DNA of 64,000 nucleotides from contig CASEWB010000007.1 of the NCBI GenBank assembly GCA_949291545.1, positions 179,271 to 243,270 on the forward strand, written 5' to 3'. Position 1 is the first letter of the stretch; every line of letters begins with the position of its first letter. The notes under the pieces were generated by a model, which saw only the letters and a program-made list of their open reading frames with translations, did no database searches and was not told the DNA's origin. Source of the DNA: an uncultured bacterium (GTDB taxonomy: Bacteria; Elusimicrobiota; Elusimicrobia; Elusimicrobiales; Elusimicrobiaceae). A program made the position numbers and the translations under genes. Shown here piece by piece: positions 42,943 through 52,400 of this stretch.

Positions 42943-42945
42943 ATT

Positions 42946-43776
42946 TTATCTCAAAATCCTTTTATAAAATTTGGCTCTTAGCTGATTAGGCATCAATACC
43001 TGTACGGTAAACCGCACTGCAGTATTAAAGGCATATCTAAACGGGGAAATCATTCCATATTGCAGTAATTCATTTTGCAGGGCCAAATTGCTCTTAAAAT
43101 ACTTCCAACCGCCCCGGCGGGCAAACATATGCTCATCTACCCGCATTTTGACTAACGCATCCGGTAAATTGGCCATTTTTGCTCCATTGTGGGCCATACG
43201 CACCCATAAATCATAATCTTCAAACAAGTGAAATGCCCGGTATCCTCCCGCTTTCTCTACTGCCGATTTTTTGAACATAACGGTTTGTTGGTTAAATGGC
43301 GAGCGGGATTTTACATAGTGCTTAATTTCTTCGTCCGTCAAAGGTACGCGGCGAAACGAGAGCGTTTGCAAGGTTTGGGCGTCTACTTCTTCGTTTTGGC
43401 CACCGCAGATATCCGTTTTCGGGTATTGTTGAAAATAGTGAAGCAATTTTTCAAAACGATTTGGCAGGCAAATATCGTCTGCATCCATTAAAGCCACTAA
43501 TTCATAGGCACATTTGGGCACAGCCTCTTGCAAAGCTGCTCCGCGGCCTCGGTTCTGGGGGAAATACCAGTTAATAACTCCTTGCTTTTGCGCGTATTCT
43601 TCCAATACCTTATGCAATTCTTCCGGCACGGGGCCGTCCACCGCCACCGCTACTTCTGCCGGGCGTACGGTGTTAGTCAAAACGCTGTCTAGCGCCTGGG
43701 CCACCCATACAGGGTTGTCCTTGGCGTATACGGACATCAACACAGAAAAAGGCGGAAATGATAGGTTCATATGCAT
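42946..43776 (-). CDS. Glycosyltransferase family 2
   Basis: A 276-residue GT-A glycosyltransferase, first gene of the minus-strand cassette. Motifs are FSVLMSVYAKDNPVWVAQAL, VAVDGPVPEELH, PQNRGRGAALQEAVPKC, ELVALMDADDICLPNRFEKL (DADD metal site), KSRSPFNQQTVMFKKSAV and FHLFEDYDLWVRMAHNG (ED catalytic-base region). It resembles beta-sugar transferases of EPS loci. AAGGA precedes the ATG at 43776 and a TATAAT lies at 43791-43796. Its base composition is nearer to that of the flanking chromosome than to the middle of the cassette. Confidence 0.92.
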   Translation of the reverse strand: MHMNLSFPPFSVLMSVYAKDNPVWVAQALDSVLTNTVRPAEVAVAVDGPVPEELHKVLEEYAQKQGVINWYFPQNRGRGAALQEAVPKCAYELVALMDADDICLPNRFEKLLHYFQQYPKTDICGGQNEEVDAQTLQTLSFRRVPLTDEEIKHYVKSRSPFNQQTVMFKKSAVEKAGGYRAFHLFEDYDLWVRMAHNGAKMANLPDALVKMRVDEHMFARRGGWKYFKSNLALQNELLQYGMISPFRYAFNTAVRFTVQVLMPNQLRAKFYKRILR

Positions 43777-43790
43777 TTTAATCCTTTTAA

Positions 43791-43796
43791 ATTATA
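43791..43796 (-). promoter_or_regulatory. -10 element of the EPS cassette promoter
   Basis: TATAAT on the minus strand, 14 bases before the ATG at 43776, with AAGGA between. It is the only good promoter seen for the nine-gene cassette. Confidence 0.5.
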
Positions 43797-43850
43797 CTAT
43801 TTTAAGTTTTTTTATCCAATGAAAGATTGCTAAAAAAATCCAACATTTCC

Positions 43851-43879
43851 TTGTTGGAATTCTTCCAAAACGGTATAAT
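43851..43879 (+). promoter_or_regulatory. Promoter of the epimerase / glycosyl transferase operon
   Basis: TTGTTG (43851-43856), 17-bp spacer, TATAAT (43874-43879), then a leader of about 40 bases to the ATG at 43924. CCAACA-N6-TGTTGG is a small inverted repeat overlapping the -35 and could be an operator. Confidence 0.65.
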
Positions 43880-43923
43880 GGAAATAGTAATTTGTTTACA
43901 TTAATTCCATTTTCCCTATTTTT

Positions 43924-44865
43924 ATGCCGACAGAAAAATTTACTTGGGTAATTACCGGCGGAGCCGGGTTTATTGGCTCGCATTTGGCGCGGGAGTTAGT
44001 CCGCAGTGGCCAGCGCGTGCGGGTGTTTGATAATTTTTCGGGCGGATTTCGTTCCAATTTGGCTGATATCGTAGATAAAATCGAGATACTGGAAGGGGAT
44101 ATCCGCGATTGGCGCGCCGTACAGCAGGCATTTGCCGGGGCGGATTATGTGCTGCACCACGCAGCGTTGGTATCGGTGGCGGAATCGGTTGAAAAGCCCT
44201 TAATAGCCGAAGAAATAAACGTCCGCGGCACTGGAAATGTATTGGAGGCGGCCCGACGGCAGGGGGTGCGCCGGGTGGTGTTTGCCTCGTCCAGCGCTGT
44301 ATATGGCAACCGGCCAGAGTTGCCTTACCGTGAAGACACGCCGGAAGATTGTCAATCCCCCTATGCTTGGTCCAAACAGGCGGGCGCGCGGCTGTGCAAC
44401 CTCTACACGCAAAACTATAAATTGGAAACGGTTGTTTTGCGGTATTTTAATGTGTTTGGGCCGGGGCAAAACCCTAATTCCGCATATGCGGCGGTGATTG
44501 CTAAGTTTATGCAATTAGCCGCGCAGAACCGACCGCTGGGGATTGATTGGGACGGCCAACAAAGCCGTGATTTTGTAAACGTGCGTGATGTGGTGCAGGC
44601 CAATTTATTGGCGGCTTTAAAGGCACAGCCGGGGGAAACCTATAATGTGGCCAGCGGGAGGACTACCTCTCTGTTGGAACTGGCGGATTTGATAGAAGAA
44701 ATTTCCGGGCGTACACTGGGGCGGGTATTTCGGCCCAAACGCCCGGGAGATGTAAAATTATCGTCGGCAGATATTTCTAAAATTCAAAGATTGGGGTTTG
44801 TGCCGCGGGTGACGCTGAAAGAAGGATTGCTAGAGATGTGGCGCGAAAGAAGGGAGTCTAAATGA
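43924..44865 (+). CDS. NAD-dependent nucleotide-sugar epimerase (SDR family)
   Basis: A 313-residue extended SDR enzyme of the GalE/WbpP group, making a UDP-hexose or UDP-HexNAc for the polymer. The Rossmann motif is VITGGAGFIGSHLARELV, then ILEGDIRDWRAVQQAF, YVLHHAALVSVAESVEKP, FASSSAVYGN, and SPYAWSKQAG with the catalytic YxxxK. The C-terminal PGDVKLSSADISKIQRLGF is typical of 4-epimerases acting on N-acetylated sugars, but the substrate is inferred. It overlaps the next gene by four bases. There is no evident Shine-Dalgarno sequence before the ATG. Confidence 0.9.
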   Translation: MPTEKFTWVITGGAGFIGSHLARELVRSGQRVRVFDNFSGGFRSNLADIVDKIEILEGDIRDWRAVQQAFAGADYVLHHAALVSVAESVEKPLIAEEINVRGTGNVLEAARRQGVRRVVFASSSAVYGNRPELPYREDTPEDCQSPYAWSKQAGARLCNLYTQNYKLETVVLRYFNVFGPGQNPNSAYAAVIAKFMQLAAQNRPLGIDWDGQQSRDFVNVRDVVQANLLAALKAQPGETYNVASGRTTSLLELADLIEEISGRTLGRVFRPKRPGDVKLSSADISKIQRLGFVPRVTLKEGLLEMWRERRESK

Positions 44866-46193
44866 GATCGAAGGCCTGGTTTGTATTGTTAGATTTTTGT
44901 GCCTTTTTTGCCATTTTGTTTATTGTAATTGCCTTGCGTACGGCGCATATTGATATAGCTCATTACTTGCATAATGTAGAAGTCTTCCTGCCTATTTTTA
45001 TTTTATGCGTATTTTTCCTATGGATTTTTTCTTTTTATGATGCCCAATCTTTGCGCAAGCGGGCCGTCCCTTATAAAATGTTGGCGGTGGCGTTTGTGTT
45101 AAGCGTGCTGGCTTCGGCGGCGGTTATTTATTTTGTCACGCCTATTTATGCTATTGCCACGCCCAAAACGGTGTTGGTGGCAGTTTTATTCTTATTTTTT
45201 TGTTATATCTACTGGCAACGTAAAAACTACTTTAAGCTGGATTTTGCCAAAACCACCCTGCTGCTGTTTGGGGAAAGCCCCACATTGACGGAAATTTTGG
45301 AAGAAGTAAAACATTCGGCCGGATTTAAATTGCGTGCGCACGATCCGGAGCCGCTAGCGGATAAAAATTATTCTTTACGCAATTTGGACCAAGTTATCGT
45401 AAGCAGCCGTTTGTTAGATGGCAATTCAAGTGCGTGGGAGCGGATTTCGCGCGATTTTATTGGCAAAGGCGCCAGTGTGGACTCGGATTTTAACGCGTTT
45501 GAACGGATTTTCCGCCGTGTATCGCGCGAAAGTATTTCTAATGGAGTGTGGCTGTTATTAGGGGTAGGAAACCGGCGTGGAAGTTCTGTTTATGCCATGC
45601 TCAAAAGAACAATGGATTTAGTGCTTTCTTGCTTACTATTGCCCTTTTTGTTGCCTTTAGGTTTGTTTATTTACCTTTGTATCCGTTTGATAGATAAATA
45701 TCCGCCCTTTTTTGTACAAAAAAGGGTTGGATATTTAGAAAAACCTATCTACATCTATAAATTCCGTACGATTAAACCGGGCGGAACCGAAGCCGATATT
45801 ACGCGCAGCGGCAAAATTTTACGTCGGTTTCGTTTGGACGAAATTCCACAAATTATCAATGTGCTAAAGGGGGAAATTTCGTTTGTGGGGCCTCGTCCGA
45901 TTTGGAGCAATGAATATGAATTTTTAAAGAAATATATTCCCAATCACAATTTGCGTACGATTGTAAAGCCGGGTATTACGGGTTGGGCGCAGCTTAATTT
46001 TAAGGCTCCGCCGACGTATTTTAATTTCCGTAATGACCAGCCGGACAAAATAGAAAGTAATGCTTTTGATGCGGCGTTTACGCGCTTTTCCTACGACGTG
46101 TGGTACATCAAAAACCGTTCGTTGTGGCTGGATATAGAAATTATGATTAAAACGGGCATTCGCGCGTTTATCAAGGATTCTTATGTGGGCTAA
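44862..46193 (+). CDS. Polyprenyl-phosphate hexose-1-phosphate transferase (WbaP/WcaJ-like)
   Basis: A 443-residue initiating phosphoglycosyl transferase that loads the first sugar phosphate on undecaprenyl phosphate. Four hydrophobic segments at the N-terminus are followed by a degenerate cofactor-less domain and the catalytic domain from about residue 250: KRTMDLVLSCLLLPFLLPLG, then VQKRVGYLEKPIYIYKFRTI, RRFRLDEIPQIINVLKGEIS followed by FVGPRPIW (the Asp-Glu catalytic pair), and VKPGITGWAQLNF. The operon order epimerase, transferase, glycosidase-like is tight, with overlaps of 4 and 11 bases. Confidence 0.93.
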   Translation: MRSKAWFVLLDFCAFFAILFIVIALRTAHIDIAHYLHNVEVFLPIFILCVFFLWIFSFYDAQSLRKRAVPYKMLAVAFVLSVLASAAVIYFVTPIYAIATPKTVLVAVLFLFFCYIYWQRKNYFKLDFAKTTLLLFGESPTLTEILEEVKHSAGFKLRAHDPEPLADKNYSLRNLDQVIVSSRLLDGNSSAWERISRDFIGKGASVDSDFNAFERIFRRVSRESISNGVWLLLGVGNRRGSSVYAMLKRTMDLVLSCLLLPFLLPLGLFIYLCIRLIDKYPPFFVQKRVGYLEKPIYIYKFRTIKPGGTEADITRSGKILRRFRLDEIPQIINVLKGEISFVGPRPIWSNEYEFLKKYIPNHNLRTIVKPGITGWAQLNFKAPPTYFNFRNDQPDKIESNAFDAAFTRFSYDVWYIKNRSLWLDIEIMIKTGIRAFIKDSYVG

Positions 46194-47208
46194 AACAACA
46201 TTCTTCAGCTTGCTGCTGGCTTGCTCGGCCGCGGGATACGCGGGCGAATTTCCGATTTGTATGTACGGGGTGAACAACCCTCAAGACGTGCCGACCTTAA
46301 AAAAGGCTGGTTTTTCGTGTTTTCAAACGTACCGCCGCGAGCCGGAGTTGTTAAACCAGCTGGCTCAAGCCGCCCAAAAAGAAGGTATGAAAACGCTTTT
46401 TTATCCGTGGCTTATGTTGGACGAAAATAAATTTGTCCAAGAAGCGCAGCATTGGCCGGTATTGGCGTGGTATTTGGTGGACGAGCCGGACGTTGCGCGC
46501 TGGAGCCGCGAGCGCGTAGCCAAGAGCCATACGCGTTCCAAAGAGGCGTTCCCCAATCATCCGACGGCGATAGTCGTCGGGCAGGGCAAAACGGCGGTGC
46601 CGTTTTACGATTTATCTGATGTGTTTATGGTGGATTGGTACCCCGTACCGCATTTGCCGCTTACGTCGCTGGGGGACCAAGTAGCCCTAGCACGAGCGGA
46701 AATCCAAAAAACAGACTGCCCGGATAAACCGCTATGGGCGGTGGTGCAATTATTCGACTGGAAAGAATATAAACAATATCGCCCGGATAATGACCGTATT
46801 GGGCGGTTCCCTACGCAGGAAGAATTGCGGTTTATGTCATATGACGCGATTATGAACGGGGCAACGGGGCTTTTTTATTTTATTTTTACGACTAACGGCA
46901 AACCGCTTCCGTCCGCCAGGCCGGAATACTGGGCGCGTATTGTGCCTGTTACGCAGGAAATTTCTTCTTTTCGGCCGGTGTTAGAGGGGGGAAAAGTGGT
47001 TAAAAACCCCGTGTCGGCGGCTAAAGCCGGCGTGTTGGAACTAAAAACCTGGAAATACGCCGGGGATAAATATACGCTTGTGTTAAACCCAATGGATTCT
47101 GCCCAGCCGGTTCCGGAAAAACTCCTCAAAAAGAAATATCAGCCGTTGTTTGGAGCCCACAAAACGGCGCAAATTCCGCCTTATGGCGTGTGGATATTGC
47201 AGTATTAA
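46183..47208 (+). CDS. Secreted TIM-barrel glycoside-hydrolase-like protein
   Basis: A 341-residue exported protein (signal MWAKTTFFSLLLACSAAGYA). The mature part looks like a TIM barrel: ICMYGVNNPQDVPTLKKAGF, MKTLFYPWLMLDENKF, WPVLAWYLVDEPDVARWSRE with an acid in the DEP motif at the usual position of the acid/base, DVFMVDWYPVPHLPL, DAIMNGATGLFYFIFTTNG and a C-terminal beta-domain. No exact GH family can be named. It overlaps the glycosyl transferase gene by 11 bases, so it is likely an EPS-processing or polymer-trimming enzyme. Confidence 0.7.
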   Translation: MWAKTTFFSLLLACSAAGYAGEFPICMYGVNNPQDVPTLKKAGFSCFQTYRREPELLNQLAQAAQKEGMKTLFYPWLMLDENKFVQEAQHWPVLAWYLVDEPDVARWSRERVAKSHTRSKEAFPNHPTAIVVGQGKTAVPFYDLSDVFMVDWYPVPHLPLTSLGDQVALARAEIQKTDCPDKPLWAVVQLFDWKEYKQYRPDNDRIGRFPTQEELRFMSYDAIMNGATGLFYFIFTTNGKPLPSARPEYWARIVPVTQEISSFRPVLEGGKVVKNPVSAAKAGVLELKTWKYAGDKYTLVLNPMDSAQPVPEKLLKKKYQPLFGAHKTAQIPPYGVWILQY

Positions 47209-47229
47209 CCGCACTCATTCGATTTGCTG

Positions 47230-47257
47230 CAAAAGCCGCCTTCGGGCGGCTTTTTTA
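47230..47257 (+). terminator. Intrinsic terminator of the EPS plus-strand operon
   Basis: AAAAGCCGCC-TTCG-GGCGGCTTTTTT. Confidence 0.92.
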
Positions 47258-47267
47258 TGTCCCTTTT

Positions 47268-47498
47268 ATGGCGGATAGATGTTTATTAATAGAAGCTGCC
47301 GCTCCAGTGGGTCCGTGCGGTGCGGATAGTTGGGGAAATTCCTCCATTGCGGCCATGAAATCTGCCCAACGGCTGTGGAACGGACGCGTGGGGCTTTTTA
47401 TGGCAGTTATCCGGGGAATAATAATTTGGCCGTTGGTGAATTTGGGCGGGCTGCGGGCTTTGCGCACGGTACTTGTGCGCATGTTCAGCCGGGCATAA
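47268..47498 (+). CDS. Doubtful 76-residue ORF between two terminators
   Basis: The segment between the terminators at 47230 and 47499 has open frames on both strands. The plus-strand one runs from the ATG at 47268 (MADRCLLIEAAAPVGPCGAD) to a TAA abutting the next hairpin and has a hydrophobic C-terminal stretch (VGLFMAVIRGIIIWPLVNLG). The minus frame over 47255-47530 is also open. There is no ribosome site or promoter for either. It could be a gene remnant, a small RNA or a non-coding spacer; I do not recognise it. Confidence 0.25.
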   Translation: MADRCLLIEAAAPVGPCGADSWGNSSIAAMKSAQRLWNGRVGLFMAVIRGIIIWPLVNLGGLRALRTVLVRMFSRA

Positions 47499-47524
47499 AA
47501 AACCCCGCCCGAAGGCGGGGTTTT
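47499..47524. terminator. Bidirectional terminator before the beta-barrel gene
   Basis: AAAACCCCGCC-CGAA-GGCGGGGTTTT, serving the minus-strand barrel gene and anything on the plus strand. Confidence 0.88.
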
Positions 47525-47538
47525 AGGCAATTGGTTGA

Positions 47539-48666
47539 TTAGAACAACGCTTTGGCGTAGATACCCGCTTGGTTGCGGTTATAGTCAAAGGGGTTCGTGT
47601 TGGACTGGCGGGTGCGGAACTGATACCACACACCGGCAGAGAGCCAATCTTTGAACTGATAATCCAGCGCGGGGCGGATCGTGTACAGATCGTCATTTCT
47701 CTTGGTGTTGCCCTCATAGCGGTCGTAGGCCATGTTTTCCCAACCCAAGGTCAAAGAAGCGGTCCATTTGTCAAAGATTTTCTGGGAAGCATACAACGAA
47801 ACCAGCGTGTCGGCATAGTAACGGTTGGAACCATACATAGATTCCTGCATGCTGCGTTCACCGGACAAGCGGATCGTGTTGCGGTCGGTCGGCTGCCACT
47901 GCAAAGCTACATAATAACCAAAAAGGTCGTTGTAGTTGTTTACGCCGGGCACGTCGTTTTCATAGTCGCGCATGGCGTAAGTCACTTTGGCAATACCGTT
48001 TACGGTCGCGGCGATGTCACCTTCCACACCCAAACCGACGGTGTTGCCGGTGGAGTTGTTGTCTTTGTTGGTTTCATACGCGATATCCGAGTACATGTAT
48101 TCCGCAAAGAAGTTGGTCTTCGGGGAAACATTGTAGAACAGTTTGGCGCCCACGTTCACGCGGTTGCGGTTCAAGTCGTCGCCGTATTCAGCTTGGAAAT
48201 AGCGGTCGTAGGAATCGTCCGCAAACAAACCGAAGCCCAGGGTTTTTTCAGTAGAGGTTTTGAAGCTGATATAACCCGTGTTGTTGATGCGTTCGGCACG
48301 TTCCGTGAGTTCGCTGTTGGCCGGGTCGGAGGTATACAGGAAGTTATCCCCGATGTTGAACATATCGTTTTTCAGGTCCACATTGGCCAAAGCGTTCCAA
48401 TAGTTGTTTTTGGAGCTGTCTTCGGTATAGGCGTTGTAGCCTACCAAACCGGTGGCCGAAAGTTCCAAACCGGAACCGGGCACATTGGCTTTGTAGTTGG
48501 CACCCACCTGGGTGGAGCTGATGAACGAATCTTTGGTGTTTTCGTCGGTCAAATAGATGTTGTCATCGTAGCTGACGTCTTCCGACACCATAAATTTAAG
48601 CGGCGTCTGGGCGGCGGCAGGCCACGCCATCAGCACGGTTAAAAATACGATTGCGATTTTTTTCAT
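47539..48666 (-). CDS. Outer-membrane beta-barrel protein (BBP2-like porin)
   Basis: A 375-residue protein with signal peptide MKKIAIVFLTVLMAWPAAAQ and a mature part of alternating amphipathic strands ending in a terminal phenylalanine (GIYAKALF), the mark of outer-membrane barrels. Strands such as GLELSATGLVGYNAYTE, KTLGFGLFADDSYDRYF, TNFFAEYMYSDIAYET and AGVWYQFRTRQSNTNPFDYN fit the putative beta-barrel porin 2 family, often encoded in exopolysaccharide loci and thought to provide the outer-membrane export pore. It forms an operon with the small secreted protein upstream and may complete the Wza-like channel. Confidence 0.78.
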   Translation of the reverse strand: MKKIAIVFLTVLMAWPAAAQTPLKFMVSEDVSYDDNIYLTDENTKDSFISSTQVGANYKANVPGSGLELSATGLVGYNAYTEDSSKNNYWNALANVDLKNDMFNIGDNFLYTSDPANSELTERAERINNTGYISFKTSTEKTLGFGLFADDSYDRYFQAEYGDDLNRNRVNVGAKLFYNVSPKTNFFAEYMYSDIAYETNKDNNSTGNTVGLGVEGDIAATVNGIAKVTYAMRDYENDVPGVNNYNDLFGYYVALQWQPTDRNTIRLSGERSMQESMYGSNRYYADTLVSLYASQKIFDKWTASLTLGWENMAYDRYEGNTKRNDDLYTIRPALDYQFKDWLSAGVWYQFRTRQSNTNPFDYNRNQAGIYAKALF

Positions 48667-48688
48667 ATCGTGTGTTTTCTCCTAAAAC

Positions 48689-49237
48689 TTAGCGCGGAGC
48701 CGACGGGCTGAGCGTTTCGGCTACGTCTTGGGTGGCCTGTTCAGAGGCGGTGCTGCTTACAGCCGTAGCGGCTACGAAAGCAGGTATTTCTTCCGAAGAA
48801 GCGGCAGCAGCGGAACCTTGTACCACGTTTTTGGCGGATACAGAAGCCCCTTTGGCCACGCCAGCGGTTTTGCCGTTGGCATCAGTTACCGTGATATAAC
48901 CCTGATTAACGGTGATGACTTGCGTGTTGGGATTTACGGAGAACGAAGCATTGCCGGTAGCATTGACGGTGGCGTTGTTGATTTTTACGCCAGCGAAGTT
49001 GCTGCCTTCCACCGTTACGTCGCCGTTGGCGGCTTGTTTAACGGTTACTTTTACGCCTTTGGGAATAAAAACTTTTACCCCATTGTACGTTACAGTAGTA
49101 TCCATATTGCCCGTAGCGGATACAACACTGCCGTTGTTGTAATTGGTTACTTTGCCGTTAGCTTCCACGGTTACAGCGGCTTGCGCCGTGGCAACCATCA
49201 AAAGCGCGCCAAAGACCAAAGCAAGATTTCTTTTCAT
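48689..49237 (-). CDS. Small secreted protein, possibly FecR-like repeat fold
   Basis: A 182-residue protein with signal peptide MKRNLALVFGALLMVATAQA. The mature part has repeated short beta strands rich in Val, Asn and Gly (VTVEANGKVTNYNNGSV, VKVFIPKGVKVTVKQAANGD, VITVNQGYITVTDANGKTAG), recalling the FecR/right-handed beta-helix type, and ends in an Ala/Ser/Thr-rich tail. I am not sure of the family. It lies 22 bases upstream of the barrel gene in the same direction, so the two probably act together at the cell surface. Confidence 0.65.
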   Translation of the reverse strand: MKRNLALVFGALLMVATAQAAVTVEANGKVTNYNNGSVVSATGNMDTTVTYNGVKVFIPKGVKVTVKQAANGDVTVEGSNFAGVKINNATVNATGNASFSVNPNTQVITVNQGYITVTDANGKTAGVAKGASVSAKNVVQGSAAAASSEEIPAFVAATAVSSTASEQATQDVAETLSPSAPR

Positions 49238-49358
49238 ACTATGGCGAACTCCTTGTGTTATTTTGTACTTCTAATAAAGAATAGCATATTTGGATAAGGA
49301 ATGCTTTCAAAAAATGTGCAGAAAAGGATTAGTTTTACTATCGTGCTTAGGTGGGGTA

Positions 49359-49386
49359 TTGCTGTGGGTACAAATAATGCTACAAT
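49359..49386 (+). promoter_or_regulatory. Promoter of the alpha-2-macroglobulin / PBP1C operon
   Basis: TTGCTG (49359-49364), 16-bp spacer, TACAAT (49381-49386), then GGGAGG and the ATG at 49414. Confidence 0.6.
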
Positions 49387-49413
49387 GGTGATATCTTGCA
49401 GGGAGGAATAATT

Positions 49414-52400
49414 ATGCAATCCAATCGTTTGGTGGTGCGCGCAGGCGCGGTGGCCGCTTCGTTTTTGTTGGCGGCCGGTAGCTTGTTGGCTGCACCCGCA
49501 CTGAAAGTTTTATCCGCTACGCCCAAAGGCCAGCTGACCTATACCGGGCGCCAGGCTGTAAACATCACTTTTAACCAGCCGGTGGTAGCTTTGGGGGAAG
49601 AGAGCGAGTTTGCTTCTTCGGACTGCCCCATTTCTATCACGCCCGTGGTAAAAGGCACCTGCCGCTACAGCGGTACGCAAACCCTGGTGTTTGAGCCGGC
49701 CTCCGACTGGCCGGACTCCACGGCTTTTACGGTAAAGCTCAAAGCCGGTTTTAAGTCGGCCGTATCGGGCCAAAAATTGGCACAGGCGTATAGCTTTGAG
49801 TTTACTACGCCCCGCCCGCATGTGAGTATGGTCCGCCCCGGGCATAATGAACATTGGATTAACTTATATCCCACCTTATATATAGTATTTAATATGCCGG
49901 TGAATTTGGAAACCATTAACGATTATGCCGAGCTTTCCTATATGGTGGCGCCGGAGCCGACGTTAAGCGAAAAAATTGGCCTTTCCAAAAACAAACGTCC
50001 CGACGTTAAAAAAACCGTTCCGTTAATTATCCGCCCCATCAGCCCGCTGGAATGGGAAAAGGATTTTTCTTATTACCAAAAGGAATGCATTATCGCGGTG
50101 AATGCCTTGGATACCCTGCAAAAAGGCACCCGCTATACGCTTACGCTCAAAGAAGGATTGCAAGGCACCCGCGGCCCGCTGGGTATGGCCAAAGCGTATG
50201 AAACCAGTTTCTACACCTATCCGGAGCTTTCTGTATTGGACGTGGTGAAAGAAGGTTGCTTGCCTCTTGTTCCGTCAGTGGATTTTTCTTCCCCGGTCCG
50301 TATGCGCGAACTGTATGCCGCCGCCACGGTGGAACCGGCCTCTGCCAAACGCCAAATGACCGAGCAGGAACTAAATGCCTTGGGGGCGGATATTGTCGAC
50401 CCGAAGACCGGCGCGGCGTATTTCCGCACGGCGCTTTCTTTTTTGGATTTGAAACCCAACCAGGACATCACGGTTACCTTAAACAAAAGCCTGCAGGATA
50501 TTTATGGCAACGCTTTAGGGCAAGATTATACGTTTACCATTACGAACAACGGCTATTGCCCGGCGGTGGATTTTTCGGGCGGATTAGGCGTGCTGGAAAG
50601 CTATTTGAGCCCGCGTTTGCCCATTGACTTGATGAATACCCCTTCCCTGCCGGTGCGCGGTGCGCGGTTTAATAAGGATAACTTTATCCCGTTTGATAAA
50701 GCTTCCAGCGGGTATTGTGCCCAAAAACCGCTTACGGACCCGACTTTCTCCGGGAACTATACGTTTAAAGACGTCAAAGACCGCACTTATAAAACCTTTA
50801 TTGATTTGACTAAATTCAACCCAACGGCCAAAGACAGCATTGTCTTTAGCCAAGTGAAGCTGACAGGTAAAAAATACGGCGATAAAGGCTGCTGGGTTTC
50901 TTCTACGGATAATATTACGGATGTAGGGGTGACGTTTAAAACGTCGCCGGAAGATATCCTCATTTGGGCCACTTCCCTGCAGACGGGCGACCCGATGGCC
51001 AACTTGGCGGTGGAACTGCGCGACAAAACCAATAAAATTTTGTGGACGGGCAGCACCGATATGAACGGTCTGGCCCGCGCACCCGGTTGGAAAAAACTGG
51101 ATACGGAACTGCCGTCTTGGGGGCAGCCCGAAATTTATGCATTTGTTTCCAGCGCGGGGGGTGATGCGGTTGTTAGCAGTTTGTGGAACCAAGGGTTGGA
51201 ACCGTGGCGTTTTAATTTAAGCTACGATTATGACCCGCAGCAAGAATATGTCCGCTCCATTTTGTTTGCCGACCGCGGCATCTACCGCCCCGGCGAAACG
51301 ATGTATATTAAAGGGGTATCTCGTATGATGCAGGACGGCGCTTGGCGCCTGCCGGATATCGTGCGGGGTACGGTCACCATCAGCGACGCCCGCGGCGAAG
51401 AAGTGTTTAAACAGGACGTTACGGTTTCTTCCGCGATGGGCACTTTTAATTTGCAGTACAATATCCCCAAAAACGCTTTTACCGGCCGCTGGGGCGTGCG
51501 TTTTACGCCGACGGTCAAAACTGCGCAAAACGTAGATTATGCCTACTATTCGTTTGACGTGGAAGCCGTCAAACAGGCGGATTTTAAAGTAAATCTGCGT
51601 GCGGAAGGGGAAAATTATTTGTCCGGGCAGGAAGCTTCTTTTGCGGCGTCGGCCCAATACAACTTTGGTTCGCCGCTGGCGGAGGCCAAAGCCCAGTGGA
51701 CGCTGCGCCGCGAAATGGCGTGGTTTGAACCTAAAGGGTTTGAAGGGTATACCTTTACGCCGTATTTCCTGCGCGAGAATGAATATAAAGATAACGGCAA
51801 ACTGCTGTTAAATTCGTCCGGCACATTGGACGCGAAAGGGGCGATTTCTTTCTCGGCTCGTATGCCGTCCGTATCGTTCCCCACCAATGTATATGCCGAG
51901 CTGGGCGTACAATCGCCCGCGCGGCAGGAACTGTTTGCCCGCACGTCCGTGACGGTGCACCCGGCCTCTTTCTATTTGGGCTCCAAACTGCTTTCCGAGC
52001 GGGTGGAGTTGGGCGAGCCCGTCCGGGCTGAAATTGTGGCTGTCACGCCGGAAGGCAAACGCACACAAGCCGCTGTTACGGCGCAAATCCGCAAGGAACA
52101 ATGGTTCAGCATTCGCAAGACGGGGCTTTCGGGCCGCTTGGAATGGGTGAGCGAAAAGAAAGTAACCGAGCTGCCTGCCCAAACGCTGAAAGTGGGCGAA
52201 AAAGGCGCCGTCCTTTCGTTTGACCCGCAAGAATCCGGCAGCTATTATGTGACGCTTACCTCCCAGGACGAACAAGGCCGCAAAGTAGTGGGCGGATTTG
52301 ATGTGTTTGTCTATGGCGAAGGCCAAGCCTACTGGAAGAAAACCGACGACGATTTGCTCGTCCTTACGGCCGACAAGAACGAATACAAACCCGGCAAAAC

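Noticed and set aside
47569..48642. Plus-strand ORF of 357 codons opposite the beta-barrel gene
   Set aside because: No signal peptide or ribosome site; the minus strand has both and a terminal Phe barrel signature.
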